DNA of 64,000 nucleotides from an uncultured Clostridia bacterium (GTDB lineage: Bacteria > Bacillota > Clostridia > Lachnospirales > Lachnospiraceae), in NCBI GenBank assembly GCA_947643415.1, contig CANRWA010000013.1, forward strand, positions 1 through 64,000, read 5' to 3'. The position numbers and the translations under genes were made by a program. The notes under the pieces were generated by a model. It saw only the letters and a program-made list of their open reading frames with translations, did no database searches and was not told the origin of the DNA. Below, piece by piece: positions 50,491-60,360 of this stretch (the stretch's first letter is position 1; every line of letters starts with the position of its first letter).

Positions 50491-50954
50491 ACTTCCTTAT
50501 TTTCCTGAACCACAGCCTGTATATCCAGAAGGGAGATCAAACTCTCGCCATGTTTGCCGATACCGGCAAGATAGGAAGCGTTTATTTCATCTAACTTAAA
50601 AGTCGGTTTCTCCACTGTAGCCGGGTCGATATCCACAACCTCTTTCACTTCATCTACGACAAAGCCGATCAGTGCCTGGTCATCCAGACGGATAATGATA
50701 ATCCTTGAAGCAGATGCATATACATCATCTTCCAAGCCAAAACGTCTCCTCAGACTCATGATCGGAACGACTTCACCACGCAGATTGATCACACCAACAA
50801 AATACGGCTGGGATTTTGGCACCCTCGTGATCTGCTGCATACGCACGATATTATCAACAAACCCTATGTCAATACCATACTGTTCATCCCCAAGTTTTAC
50901 TACAATATATTGAACTTCTTCTACTGTCTCTATTTCTTTTACCATTTCGTCCAT
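50487..50954 (-). CDS. cheW: Chemotaxis coupling protein CheW (155 aa)
   Basis: CheW scaffold linking receptors to CheA. Shows EQYGIDIGFVDNIVRM, the diagnostic FVGVINLRGEVVPIMSLRRRFG and IGFVVDEVKEVVDI. GGGGGT precedes the ATG. It lies 11 bp after cheA. Confidence 0.95.
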   Translation of the reverse strand: MDEMVKEIETVEEVQYIVVKLGDEQYGIDIGFVDNIVRMQQITRVPKSQPYFVGVINLRGEVVPIMSLRRRFGLEDDVYASASRIIIIRLDDQALIGFVVDEVKEVVDIDPATVEKPTFKLDEINASYLAGIGKHGESLISLLDIQAVVQENKEV

Positions 50955-50965
50955 TACAACACCCC

Positions 50966-53083
50966 CTAAATCAATGTATTAGTATCAAGGATCAGCGCCA
51001 CTTCTCCATCCCCCAGAATCGTCGCCCCGCTAAAGAGCTTATCATTCGTAATATGATGTCCCAGTGACTTAATAACTGTTTCCTGCTGTCCGATGAGACT
51101 ATCTACGATCAGGCCAACTCTCTGTTCCCCTTTCTTGATCACAACAATAACAAGTGAATCTGGGTCACCTTCTGGTTTGTCCACACTGAGTATCTCGTGC
51201 AGCCGGAGAATCGGAATCACACTGCCGCGGAGGTGGATCACTTCCTTGGACTGTACAAAACGGATCTCTTCTTTCGGCATATCTTCAATTCCATTAATAC
51301 TGCTCAGCGGAATGGCATATTTCTCTGTTCCTACTTCTACCATAAGCGCCTGAATAATGGCAAGGGTAAGTGGAAGCTGAATCGTAAAGGTACTTCCCTC
51401 ACCTGCAACTGTCTTGGCGCTGATACTTCCCCCCAGTGCCTCTATCTTCGTCTTTACAACATCTAGGCCAACACCTCTTCCAGACACGTCGGTGATCTTG
51501 TCAGCAGTAGAGAAACTGGGCTGGAACAAAAGATCTATGTAATCCTTGTCTGTCATAGTCTCTGCCTGTTTCTCTGTAATTGTTCCCTTCATCAATGCTT
51601 TCTTCTTCACTTTTTCAACATCGATCCCGGCTCCATCATCCCTTACTTCTATAATAACATTATTTCCATCCTGATATGCATCCAAAAAGATAGAACCAAC
51701 TTCCGGCTTGCCAAGGCGAAGACGTTCTGCATTGCTCTCCAGTCCGTGGTCAGCAGAATTCCGGAGCAGATGCATCAGCGGATCCCCAATCTCATCTATG
51801 ACAGTACGGTCCAGCTCTGTCTCTTCACCAGTCATATACAATTCCATCTTTTTATTCAGCTTGCGGTTCAGGTCACGGATCATACGCGGGAAACGGTTCA
51901 CAACGCTGTCAATCGGCACCATCCTTACCTTCATTACTGACTCATGGAGATTTGTGGTAACACGCTCCAGATATTCAATCTGCTCATGGAAACTCTGTGT
52001 CTCGCTTGGCTGTGTCTCATTACCGCTGGCAGAAACCAGTCCATTTTTAGCAATGATCAGCTCACTCACCAGATTCATCAGGACATCCAATTTGTCAATA
52101 TCTACACGGACAGACCGGCTTCCCATCTTTGCTTTCTGTTTCTTTGCCTGATTCTGGTTATCATCAGCCTTCTTCGCTGCTTGTGTCTGCGGCTCCGGCT
52201 CAGCAGGTTTTTCCTGCACTTCATGATCTTCCTCTTTTGTCTCCGGATGAGATTCCGGTTCAGCATCAGACGGCGAATCAAAGTCACCAATATATACTTC
52301 ACCAATCTCTGACACATTGAGGATCAGTTTTTTAATGGCTGCTTTACTCTCTGTTGTGGCAAGGATCCAACTGAAATCAAAATCAAATTCCTCATCCTCG
52401 ATCTTCTCTGTAGTGGGAACAGATTTGATCAGTTCCCCCTTGCTTTCCACTGATTTAAATACAAGAAAGGCGCGGGCAGCTTTCAGTATACATGCCTCCT
52501 GCAGATAAACCGTGATGCCATATATATTTTTCCCCTCTGCCCTTGCCGACGCAATGGCAGACGCCTCGTATTCACCAATCGGGATCTGATTATATTTTAT
52601 CTTTTCACTGTCTACCGTCGTATCCTCTTCCTCACTCTTTTCCTCTTGCGCTGCCGGTTTTCCTTCCTTCTTTTCCGAACTGGCAGCTTCTCCCCCATTC
52701 TGTTCGTTCAAAAGACTATTCAGATCATCGATAATATCTTCATTATCCTCTGTCCCCTCATTTCCCTCTGAAGAAATCACATCCAGATAGGATTCCAGAG
52801 CATCCAGGCCACGGAACAGCACATCAATCAGTTTGGCATTTGCCTTCATATTGCCATTACGGATCTCAGAGAACACATTCTCCAGATCATGTGTCAGACG
52901 CTGCATCCTGGTAAATCCCATGGTTCCTGCCATACCCTTCAGGGTATGCGCAGCACGAAAGATCTCGTTGATCGTATCGGCATCTTCCGGTTCCTTCTCC
53001 AACACCAGAACATGTTCATTCAGGCTCTGCAGATGTTCCTTTGTTTCATCAATAAATAAGTCCATGTACTGACTTGTATCCAT
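50966..53083 (-). CDS. cheA: Chemotaxis histidine kinase CheA (705 aa)
   Basis: P1 domain with phospho-His46 in RAAHTLKGMAGTMG, a P2-like segment, and an acidic Lys/Glu linker (about 280-325). P3 dimerisation follows (SVRVDIDKLDVLMNLVSELI), then P4 kinase with HLLRNSADHGLE, DDGAGID and GRGVGLDVVKTKIEALGG, and a C-terminal CheW-like P5 (YAIPLSSINGIED). Full length and intact. It phosphorylates CheY and CheB of the same operon. Confidence 0.97.
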   Translation of the reverse strand: MDTSQYMDLFIDETKEHLQSLNEHVLVLEKEPEDADTINEIFRAAHTLKGMAGTMGFTRMQRLTHDLENVFSEIRNGNMKANAKLIDVLFRGLDALESYLDVISSEGNEGTEDNEDIIDDLNSLLNEQNGGEAASSEKKEGKPAAQEEKSEEEDTTVDSEKIKYNQIPIGEYEASAIASARAEGKNIYGITVYLQEACILKAARAFLVFKSVESKGELIKSVPTTEKIEDEEFDFDFSWILATTESKAAIKKLILNVSEIGEVYIGDFDSPSDAEPESHPETKEEDHEVQEKPAEPEPQTQAAKKADDNQNQAKKQKAKMGSRSVRVDIDKLDVLMNLVSELIIAKNGLVSASGNETQPSETQSFHEQIEYLERVTTNLHESVMKVRMVPIDSVVNRFPRMIRDLNRKLNKKMELYMTGEETELDRTVIDEIGDPLMHLLRNSADHGLESNAERLRLGKPEVGSIFLDAYQDGNNVIIEVRDDGAGIDVEKVKKKALMKGTITEKQAETMTDKDYIDLLFQPSFSTADKITDVSGRGVGLDVVKTKIEALGGSISAKTVAGEGSTFTIQLPLTLAIIQALMVEVGTEKYAIPLSSINGIEDMPKEEIRFVQSKEVIHLRGSVIPILRLHEILSVDKPEGDPDSLVIVVIKKGEQRVGLIVDSLIGQQETVIKSLGHHITNDKLFSGATILGDGEVALILDTNTLI

Positions 53084-53095
53084 TCCTTCACGCTC

Positions 53096-54181
53096 CTATT
53101 CTTTTATCATATTTACTAATGTACCTGTTACATCTTCCAGTGGTACGACTGAATCTGTTACTTTTGCCATATAAGCCGCTTTCGGCATACCATATACGAC
53201 ACATGTCTTCTCATTCTGCGCAACCACTTTCACTTTCTTACTCCTTTTGATAAGCTGTATTCCTTTTGTTCCATCAGCACCCATTCCAGTCAGGACTGCA
53301 CAGATGATCTCTTCAAAAGAGGTATCCACAAGGGATTCAAAGAAAATATCTGCACAGGGCTTCAGTCCGCCTCGGGGTGGCTTATCATTTTCTGAAAACT
53401 CATACTGCCCAGATGCCTTTTGAACCAGCTCACACTGTTTTCCCCCCTGGGCAATGTAGATGATCCCCGGTTTCAGGATTTCTCCATTTTCTACTTCCTT
53501 GACAGGGAGCGGACTTAGGTCATCCAGTCTCTTGGCAAGGGATGCTGTAAACCCTGCCGGCATATGCTGAACGATAACAACCGGCCATGCAAATCCCTTT
53601 GGAAAATAAGGTACCACTGACTGCAGTGCCTTCGGTCCTCCCGTGGAAGATGCAATCACTACCAGCTTTTCCCCTTTTTTCGCCGGTCTTGGCGGTTTTT
53701 TCTCAACCTTAACACTCATATGTTCTACTTTCTGAACTGGTCTCTGATATTCTTTATCCTGCTCTGTTCGGTAGCGTTTCAGACCACATGCTACATGAAG
53801 GGTACGAAGCAGTTTATTCTGGAACCCCTTAAACTCCAACCCCATGGAAACACCTGGTTTTTTCACAAAATCCATAGCTCCCAGAGAAAGAGCCTCGATG
53901 GTCTCATCCGCACTTTCACTGGCAACAGAACTCACAACAATAACCGGAATCCGAATCTGCCTCATATTCAAGGATTTCAAAAACTGAACACCATTCATCT
54001 TAGGCATCTGAATATCGACTACAATGGCATCATATTGTTTTCCCTGAGTCAGCCTTTCCATAGCATGCATGCCATTTGTCGCAGTATCTGCTACTGTCAA
54101 CTTATCATCTGAATTTATTATATCAGAAATAACCCTTCTCATGAGTGCAGAGTCATCAATCACCAATACTTTTTTTTCCAT
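53096..54181 (-). CDS. cheB: Protein-glutamate methylesterase CheB (361 aa)
   Basis: N-terminal receiver domain (KKVLVIDDSALMRR, phospho-Asp in AIVVDIQMPKMNG, KKP at the Lys site) and a C-terminal methylesterase with catalytic Ser in VIASSTGGPKAL, His in VVIVQHMPAGFT and Asp in LTGMGADGTKG. It demethylates chemoreceptors for adaptation. It is 12 bp from cheA. Confidence 0.96.
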   Translation of the reverse strand: MEKKVLVIDDSALMRRVISDIINSDDKLTVADTATNGMHAMERLTQGKQYDAIVVDIQMPKMNGVQFLKSLNMRQIRIPVIVVSSVASESADETIEALSLGAMDFVKKPGVSMGLEFKGFQNKLLRTLHVACGLKRYRTEQDKEYQRPVQKVEHMSVKVEKKPPRPAKKGEKLVVIASSTGGPKALQSVVPYFPKGFAWPVVIVQHMPAGFTASLAKRLDDLSPLPVKEVENGEILKPGIIYIAQGGKQCELVQKASGQYEFSENDKPPRGGLKPCADIFFESLVDTSFEEIICAVLTGMGADGTKGIQLIKRSKKVKVVAQNEKTCVVYGMPKAAYMAKVTDSVVPLEDVTGTLVNMIKE

Positions 54182-54185
54182 ACTC

Positions 54186-54974
54186 TTACTCCTTTCTCAA
54201 TCGCTTTCTCTGCTCCTCAAACACATATTGGATTATAATATCCCGTTCCCGTTCATTCAGATACTCGAATGTTCCCCTTATCTCGTATATGCGCCTGTCT
54301 ATCTCGGAGGTCTCACAGGATATCACTCTGAGCAGAAAATGAAGCGGCATATTCTTGTTCTTGAAAAAGAGATGTACAACAACCTCAATTATCGTTCCCG
54401 GTTCAAATTGATCCCTGCAGAGAAAATGTACACCGCCACCACTCAAGTCCGAAACGGTACCTTCATTCCATACAAATTCCATTGGATCAAGAGGTTCCAC
54501 AATGCCTTCTTCTATCCTTTCTGAATCCAGCCACTGGTCAGCTAGCTGCTGCAGTACTTTCTGCTCCTCTGGTTCAAGCATTCTGTATTTTATATCCAGA
54601 TCACAGCTCAGACGATAATAATTCCTTCTCTGATATTTCTTTATCTCGCTCAGTAAACGCATATCCATAACATGCATATTATTTTCTTTATATCGGTTCT
54701 CCACCCTTCCCCTGCACTGATACAGTCCTGTCTGGGTAAAGAAACATAATTGGTATTCATCCCCCACCTCCAAAGGGATGAGCCGGTTTTCAAAGATTGG
54801 CATAGAAAGTTTCGCCAGATTTATTTCATCAAAGTCCAACAACTGACTGCTGTATTTGTGTTCTGATAAAGCACGGCGTAATGCACTTGCTTCGTGAGTC
54901 AGTTCAATTCGGTCACCTATGGCTACAGGCATCTTCAATTTGATCGGTCTCCTTTCTATCCGCTTTTCATTCAA
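54186..54974 (-). CDS. Flagellar brake protein, YcgR/PilZ type (262 aa)
   Basis: N-terminal YcgR-like domain (PVAIGDRIELTHE, FENRLIPLEVGDEYQLCFFT) and a C-terminal PilZ domain: the RRNYYRLSCDLDIKYRML start carries the c-di-GMP-binding Arg motif, and NEGTVSDLSGGGVHFLC the D-x-S-x-x-G motif. It is expected to bind cyclic di-GMP and slow the motor. The start overlaps the flhG stop by 4 bp. Confidence 0.9.
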   Translation of the reverse strand: MNEKRIERRPIKLKMPVAIGDRIELTHEASALRRALSEHKYSSQLLDFDEINLAKLSMPIFENRLIPLEVGDEYQLCFFTQTGLYQCRGRVENRYKENNMHVMDMRLLSEIKKYQRRNYYRLSCDLDIKYRMLEPEEQKVLQQLADQWLDSERIEEGIVEPLDPMEFVWNEGTVSDLSGGGVHFLCRDQFEPGTIIEVVVHLFFKNKNMPLHFLLRVISCETSEIDRRIYEIRGTFEYLNERERDIIIQYVFEEQRKRLRKE

Positions 54975-55867
54975 CGGTTAAATTTCGTCTGCATCACACT
55001 GGAAAACAACTGCATAATACCAGACTTCTGTCCTGGTCTCTGCCCTTTGTTCTCCAATTTGTCTGCGATCTGGTTCAGTGACCGTGCCGTAACAGACCGG
55101 GGAGCCGCAAGAATAATAGGCTTCTGGCGTATCACAGCCCGGGACATATTGGAATCATATGGCACCCCACCAAGATATTGTATTTTTACATCCAAAAATT
55201 TATTAACAACAACGCCTATTTTCTTAAATAATTCACTGGCGTCGCCATACTCCCTCACCTGATTGGCGATCATCTTCACCACAGTCCGCCTTGGATCAAA
55301 AGAAGAACAGTGGTTCAATGTCTTCAACAGCGCATAAGCATCTGTAATGGAAGTTGGTTCCGGGGTCGTCACCAGCAGCACCTCTGAACTCGCAGCCACA
55401 AATTCCAGAACACTGCTGCCAATGCCAGCTCCTGTATCCACAATCACAACATCTGCCAGACGGTCCAGTTCCCCCAGTTTATGTACCAGCATAAAAACCT
55501 GCTCCCTGGTGAGGTTTGACATCTCCTCAATGCCCGACCCTCCAGAGATAAAGCCCACATTTTCGGGACCATAGGTTATGATATCTTTTATGCTTTTACC
55601 ATGAAACATAAGATCAGCCAGATTATAACTGGGATGTATACCCAGCATGATCTCAACATTCGCCAGTCCGAAGTCAGCATCCAGTACTACTACACGCCTG
55701 CCCCGCTGGCTCAGGGCGATGGCAAGATTCACAGAAATACTGGATTTTCCCACACCGCCCTTACCGGAAGTGACCGTGATCACCCTGGCGTCCTGACTCA
55801 CTGGCTGTCTGGTCCGCTGGGTATCCTTCTTTTTTATTATATTCCGTAATCCCTCTGCCTGATCCAT
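54971..55867 (-). CDS. flhG: MinD-like ATPase FlhG/YlxH (298 aa)
   Basis: ParA/MinD-type ATPase controlling flagellar number and placement with FlhF. Deviant Walker A VTSGKGGVGKSSISVNLA, Walker B VVIVDTGAGIG and DADFGLANVEIMLG. The short N-terminal helix (AEGLRNIIKKKDTQRTR) carries a DQAEGLR motif like the one that stimulates the FlhF GTPase. It is 20 bp after flhF. Confidence 0.94.
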   Translation of the reverse strand: MDQAEGLRNIIKKKDTQRTRQPVSQDARVITVTSGKGGVGKSSISVNLAIALSQRGRRVVVLDADFGLANVEIMLGIHPSYNLADLMFHGKSIKDIITYGPENVGFISGGSGIEEMSNLTREQVFMLVHKLGELDRLADVVIVDTGAGIGSSVLEFVAASSEVLLVTTPEPTSITDAYALLKTLNHCSSFDPRRTVVKMIANQVREYGDASELFKKIGVVVNKFLDVKIQYLGGVPYDSNMSRAVIRQKPIILAAPRSVTARSLNQIADKLENKGQRPGQKSGIMQLFSSVMQTKFNR

Positions 55868-55887
55868 TTTACACCGTCCTATCTATT

Positions 55888-57141
55888 CTATCCGTTTTTG
55901 GCATTGCCGCCCAATAGCTGCTTTGCCACTTTCTGCGGATTTACTTCACTGATATCATCCGGAACATTTTGTCCCGTCGTTACATAAGACAGGGGACATT
56001 TTGTCTTAACATGTATATTCAGCATCGCTCCTGCCGACGAAGTCTCATCCAGCTTGGTAAATATCACGCTATAATCTGTCAGGCCAGCGTACACCTCCGC
56101 AATCTCCAGCAGATCACTATATTTCGTCCCGGCATTCAGAACAAGAAAGACCTGCCGGTCTCCAATAGGCACTTGCTCGATCAAAGTCCTGATATCCTCT
56201 ATCTGTTCTTTATTTTTATGGGAGCGTCCGGCTGTATCTACGAGACAATACTCATATTCCTGCATATCCTCTACAATCTCTGCCAGTTCTGTAGGATTAT
56301 ATATAACTTTTAATGGAACAGATAAAATATTAGCATATGTTTTTAGCTGTTCCACTGCCGCAATACGGTATGTGTCTGCAGTAATCAGGGCAATATCCGC
56401 TTCCTTCCCCAGCTTCAGCCTTGATGCGATCTTAGCAATGGTAGTCGTTTTCCCCACACCGGTAGAACCAAGAAAAAATATAAACTTGGTCCGGGCATCT
56501 TTTTTCACTTCTTCCACAGGATAGGTCTGCCCCATCATCAAAATCAGTTTCTGGTATACACTGGCCAGGATCTGATCCAATGATGCATTCAGCGGGAGAG
56601 AACGGTTGATCTCATCCATAACCTGGCCAGCAATCTCTTCCTCTACCTCATTCTGGATCAGTTGCTTGCGGATCAGTTCCTTACAGGTAACTGTTCTCTC
56701 ATCTTCCTGCTCCTCTGGCGGCACATTCACTGTCTTAACAGGCTCCTCTGACGGTTCCGGCGCATCCGGATATACAGGAATGTCCCTGTTCCCATAACCT
56801 GTATTCATCTGCTGTTCCAGAAGCATCTCAAGTTTCTTTAGTTTATCCTGAATGCTCTGTTCATCCTCCTCCTTATCTGGCATAGGCGGCATGGGAAACT
56901 GTACTGCCGGAATTGTGTCAGCGCTTTCCTTTGCACTGCCCGCTGTTTTTCCCGTCTCAGCATAGGAAACCTCTTCTTCCAGAGCGGCTGTCACTTCTAC
57001 TTTACTGCGGACAAAAAGCTTTGCCAGCCCCCTTGGGCGGACTTTCTTAATATTCATCACGACTGCGTTACTGCCCAGTTCCTGTTTTGCCATCTCAATG
57101 GCTTCTTTCTCTGTATTCGCCAAAAACTTTTTAATAATCAT
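55888..57141 (-). CDS. flhF: Flagellar SRP-type GTPase FlhF (417 aa)
   Basis: Basic N-domain (MIIKKFLANTEKEAIEMAK and VRPRGLAKLFVRSKVEV), an acidic Pro-rich B region, then the NG GTPase with G1 FFLGSTGVGKTTTIAKIA, DTYRIAAVEQLKTYA, G3 YCLVDTAGRSHK and G4 FTKLDET. It determines flagellar position. It overlaps flhA by 4 bp. Confidence 0.95.
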   Translation of the reverse strand: MIIKKFLANTEKEAIEMAKQELGSNAVVMNIKKVRPRGLAKLFVRSKVEVTAALEEEVSYAETGKTAGSAKESADTIPAVQFPMPPMPDKEEDEQSIQDKLKKLEMLLEQQMNTGYGNRDIPVYPDAPEPSEEPVKTVNVPPEEQEDERTVTCKELIRKQLIQNEVEEEIAGQVMDEINRSLPLNASLDQILASVYQKLILMMGQTYPVEEVKKDARTKFIFFLGSTGVGKTTTIAKIASRLKLGKEADIALITADTYRIAAVEQLKTYANILSVPLKVIYNPTELAEIVEDMQEYEYCLVDTAGRSHKNKEQIEDIRTLIEQVPIGDRQVFLVLNAGTKYSDLLEIAEVYAGLTDYSVIFTKLDETSSAGAMLNIHVKTKCPLSYVTTGQNVPDDISEVNPQKVAKQLLGGNAKNG

Positions 57142-59174
57142 TCAACGGTCACCATCCCAACTGATTGCAGTTCCACATCAGAATCAATCTCATTATATGA
57201 TAAAACATGCAGGTTCCTAAACTGCTCAACGGTCAATTTCTTAAAGTACATACGGACAATCGGTGAAGTAATGATGATCGGAGTTCTTCCAAGTTCTTCC
57301 AGTTTATCCGTCTCCTCTTTTAATGAGGTTAAGAGACGCTGTGCATAATCCGGATCAAGGGCAAGGTAAGACCCCTGCTCTGTCTGCTTCACAGCATTCA
57401 TGATCTCCTGCTCCGCTTTGGGATCCAGCGTCACAACATTGGTTGGCTCTGAACTGAAGAAATACTGGTTCGATATCGCCCTCTTTAGATTCTGCCTTAC
57501 ATATTCTGTCAGTATATCCGTATCATGCGTTGTTGATGCATAGTCAGCAAGAGTTTCAAAAATCGTGACCAGATCACGGATGGATATTCCCTCAAAAAGA
57601 AGATTCTGAAGAACCTTCTGTATCTCACCGACACTGAGGAGTTTAGGAACAAGTTCTCCAATCAGTGTCTGGTTTGCATCCTTAACATTATCAATAAGAT
57701 TCTGAACATCCTGTCTGGTGAGCAGTTCATCCAGATGAGACCGTATAATCTCAGTCAGGTGGGTTGCTATGATGGAAGGCGGATCCACGACAGTATATCC
57801 AAGGGATTCTGCCCTCTCCCTCTGGCTCTCAGTGATCCACAATGCCGGCAAATGGTAGGATGGCTCAAATGTCGGAATACCGGAGATCTCCTCCTCTACA
57901 TAACCTGGATTCATCGCCATATAGTGGTCAAAAAGAATCTCTCCCTCACTGACAGGGACACCCTTGATCTTAATGAGATACTGGTTCGGGTTCAACTGAA
58001 TGTTATCACGCAGACGGATCATAGGGACAACACAGCCAAGTTCCAGGGCAATCTGTCTTCGTATCATAACCACACGGTCTAACAGGTCGCCGCCCTGGTT
58101 TACATCTGCAAGAGGGATAATACCGTATCCAAATTCCAGTTCGATGGAATCCACCTGCAGCAGGGAACTGACATTCTCCGGGCGGCGGATCTCTTCTGCT
58201 GATTCCTCATCTTCAGAGACTGCTTCATCTGTCTCTGCCATCTCCAGCTCATTTTTCATCATACGGCCTGTAATGAGGAAGAGAATACCATATCCTGAAA
58301 AAATAACCGGATTCAGCGGGGTAAACAGTCCCAGGCCGATCACAGCAGAACCAACAATATACAATACTTTCGGTGTAGAGAACAACTGTCTCTGCAGTAC
58401 ATTTCCCACATCAGCATCCTTTGACCCCTTCGTTACCAGGATACCAGTGGAAAGAGAGATCATCAGGGATGGGATCTGGCTTACCAGTCCATCACCAATC
58501 GTAAGGATCGAATAGGTCTGTATCGCTGTCTCAAAATCCATGCCATTCATCAGTACTCCCAGTGCAATACCACCAACAAAGTTCAGTACGGTAATAATCA
58601 GGCCGGCGGTAGCATCTCCCTTTACATACTTTGTTGCACCGTCCATAGAACCAAAGAATGCAGATTCCTCTTGTATCTTCTCTCTTCGTTCTTTCGCCTC
58701 CTCATCAGTGATCGCTCCTGTATTAAGGTCGGCATCGATCGCCATCTGCTTACCAGGCATAGCATCCAGTGTGAATCGTGCTGTTACTTCGGATACACGT
58801 TCCGAACCTTTATTAATCACAACCAACTGCATGATGATCAGAACAAAGAACACGATAGCACCAACAATCAGATTACCGCCACCGACGAAATTACCAAATG
58901 TCTCAACGACATTACCAGCTTCTCCACTGAGAAGAATATTTCTTGTGGAACTGACATTCAAAGAAAGCCGGAACAATGTCATGATCAGCAATAATGTTGG
59001 AAAGCTGGACATATCTAATGGTTCCTTTGAGAACAAAGCAGTAAACAGAATGATCATAGAAAGTACTATGTTTAAACCAAAAAACAGATCCAGCAGCAAC
59101 AGAGGTACCGGAATAATCAGACATAAAATCGGCACTAATATAAATACACCCAGTGCGATGTCCTGTTTCCTCAT
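57138..59174 (-). CDS. flhA: Flagellar export gate protein FlhA (678 aa)
   Basis: Export-gate component with about eight N-terminal membrane helices (for example VPILCLIIPVPLLLLDLFF). The FHIPEP-type loop has FTLDAMPGKQMAIDADLNTG and GAMDGATKYVKG-like sequence (here GSMDGATKYVKGDATAG). The large cytoplasmic domain includes GYVEEEISGIPTFEPSYHLP and SIIATHLTEIIRSHLDELL. Full length. Confidence 0.97.
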   Translation of the reverse strand: MRKQDIALGVFILVPILCLIIPVPLLLLDLFFGLNIVLSMIILFTALFSKEPLDMSSFPTLLLIMTLFRLSLNVSSTRNILLSGEAGNVVETFGNFVGGGNLIVGAIVFFVLIIMQLVVINKGSERVSEVTARFTLDAMPGKQMAIDADLNTGAITDEEAKERREKIQEESAFFGSMDGATKYVKGDATAGLIITVLNFVGGIALGVLMNGMDFETAIQTYSILTIGDGLVSQIPSLMISLSTGILVTKGSKDADVGNVLQRQLFSTPKVLYIVGSAVIGLGLFTPLNPVIFSGYGILFLITGRMMKNELEMAETDEAVSEDEESAEEIRRPENVSSLLQVDSIELEFGYGIIPLADVNQGGDLLDRVVMIRRQIALELGCVVPMIRLRDNIQLNPNQYLIKIKGVPVSEGEILFDHYMAMNPGYVEEEISGIPTFEPSYHLPALWITESQRERAESLGYTVVDPPSIIATHLTEIIRSHLDELLTRQDVQNLIDNVKDANQTLIGELVPKLLSVGEIQKVLQNLLFEGISIRDLVTIFETLADYASTTHDTDILTEYVRQNLKRAISNQYFFSSEPTNVVTLDPKAEQEIMNAVKQTEQGSYLALDPDYAQRLLTSLKEETDKLEELGRTPIIITSPIVRMYFKKLTVEQFRNLHVLSYNEIDSDVELQSVGMVTVE

Positions 59175-59230
59175 TTCCGATTCCTCCTTTCTTTTATTAA
59201 TATATTATAAATTTATTTATAAATTTTCTC

Positions 59231-60337
59231 CTAACTTACCTTTCCCTGCCGTTCATACACATAGGCAAGGATTTCTGCCACCATCTGATACAATTCAGGT
59301 GGTATCTGGTCCCCCAGTTCTACATTATGGTACAACATACGTGCCAGGGGTTTATTTTCAACGATCTCAATACGGTTTTCCCTTGCTGTCTCTTTAATCT
59401 TCTCAGCAAGAAAATCAGCTCCTTTCGCAATGACAACCGGGGCATCTGCTGCATCCTTATCATATTTCAGTGCTACTGCCAGATGCGTCGGGTTTGTGAT
59501 AACGACATCCGCCTCTGGTAATGCCTGCATCATACGGCGGCGGGACGCCTCCATCATCTTACGCCGGATACGGCTTTTGATCTGTGGATTACCTTCGGCA
59601 TTCTTATATTCTTCTTTTACCTCAAACTTACTCATCTTCATATCTGTCTTAAATTTATGTCTCTGATACATCAGATCAGCAAAAGCAAGAACTAAAAATA
59701 CCGCAGCGATCTTAAATGAGACATTCAAAATAGTATCTACAATCAACGTAACAGCATTCCATAAATCAAGCTGGTAAATATTCAGTATCAATCCCCACTC
59801 ATCCCGAAGAGAGGAATATACTACATAAAAAAGCACGCCAAGCTTAAGGATGGCCTTCAGCAGCTCCACCAGTTTATTCACTGAGAAGAAACGCTTAAAT
59901 CCACTGATCGGATTGAGCTTAGACAATTTCGGTTTCATCGGCTTAAAGGTAACTTTCCATTTCACCTGTACCACATTGACTACAAACGCCCCCAATACCC
60001 CTAATGCAAATATAGGAAGAACGATCAGCAGAATCTCTCCCAGACCATGCCGCAGAAGAGACATAGACCTTGCTATAGTAAAATCTTCTGTAGCATAATC
60101 ACTGATATTATTATAAGTAAATGTAAACAGTGTACGGATCCGGTCAAGCATATAGCCGCCGAATATCTTAAGACAGACAAACAGGATGATGAGCAGCACC
60201 GCTGTATTAAGATCATGACTCTTCGCCACCTGTCCCTCTTCTCTTGCCTTCCTTAATTTTTTGGGGGTGGCAGGCTCTGTCTTTTCTCCCCCTTCGCCAT
60301 CTTTGGCAAAGAACTGGAGATTATATTCTAAAATCAT
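59231..60337 (-). CDS. flhB: Flagellar export switch protein FlhB (368 aa)
   Basis: N-terminal EKTEPATPKKLRKAREEGQVAKS, four membrane helices, and a cytoplasmic domain with the autocleavage site NPTHLAVALKYD that controls the rod/hook to filament switch. It ends YVYERQGKVS. Normal length. The 56-bp AT-rich gap to flhA is the largest in this part of the operon. Confidence 0.97.
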   Translation of the reverse strand: MILEYNLQFFAKDGEGGEKTEPATPKKLRKAREEGQVAKSHDLNTAVLLIILFVCLKIFGGYMLDRIRTLFTFTYNNISDYATEDFTIARSMSLLRHGLGEILLIVLPIFALGVLGAFVVNVVQVKWKVTFKPMKPKLSKLNPISGFKRFFSVNKLVELLKAILKLGVLFYVVYSSLRDEWGLILNIYQLDLWNAVTLIVDTILNVSFKIAAVFLVLAFADLMYQRHKFKTDMKMSKFEVKEEYKNAEGNPQIKSRIRRKMMEASRRRMMQALPEADVVITNPTHLAVALKYDKDAADAPVVIAKGADFLAEKIKETARENRIEIVENKPLARMLYHNVELGDQIPPELYQMVAEILAYVYERQGKVS

Positions 60338-60360
60338 CGTATCACCTTAATTCGTCACAT

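Noticed and set aside
58540-59397. Plus-strand 285-codon ORF
   Set aside because: Antisense to flhA; Ser/Thr/Pro-rich complement of a membrane-protein gene, no SD.
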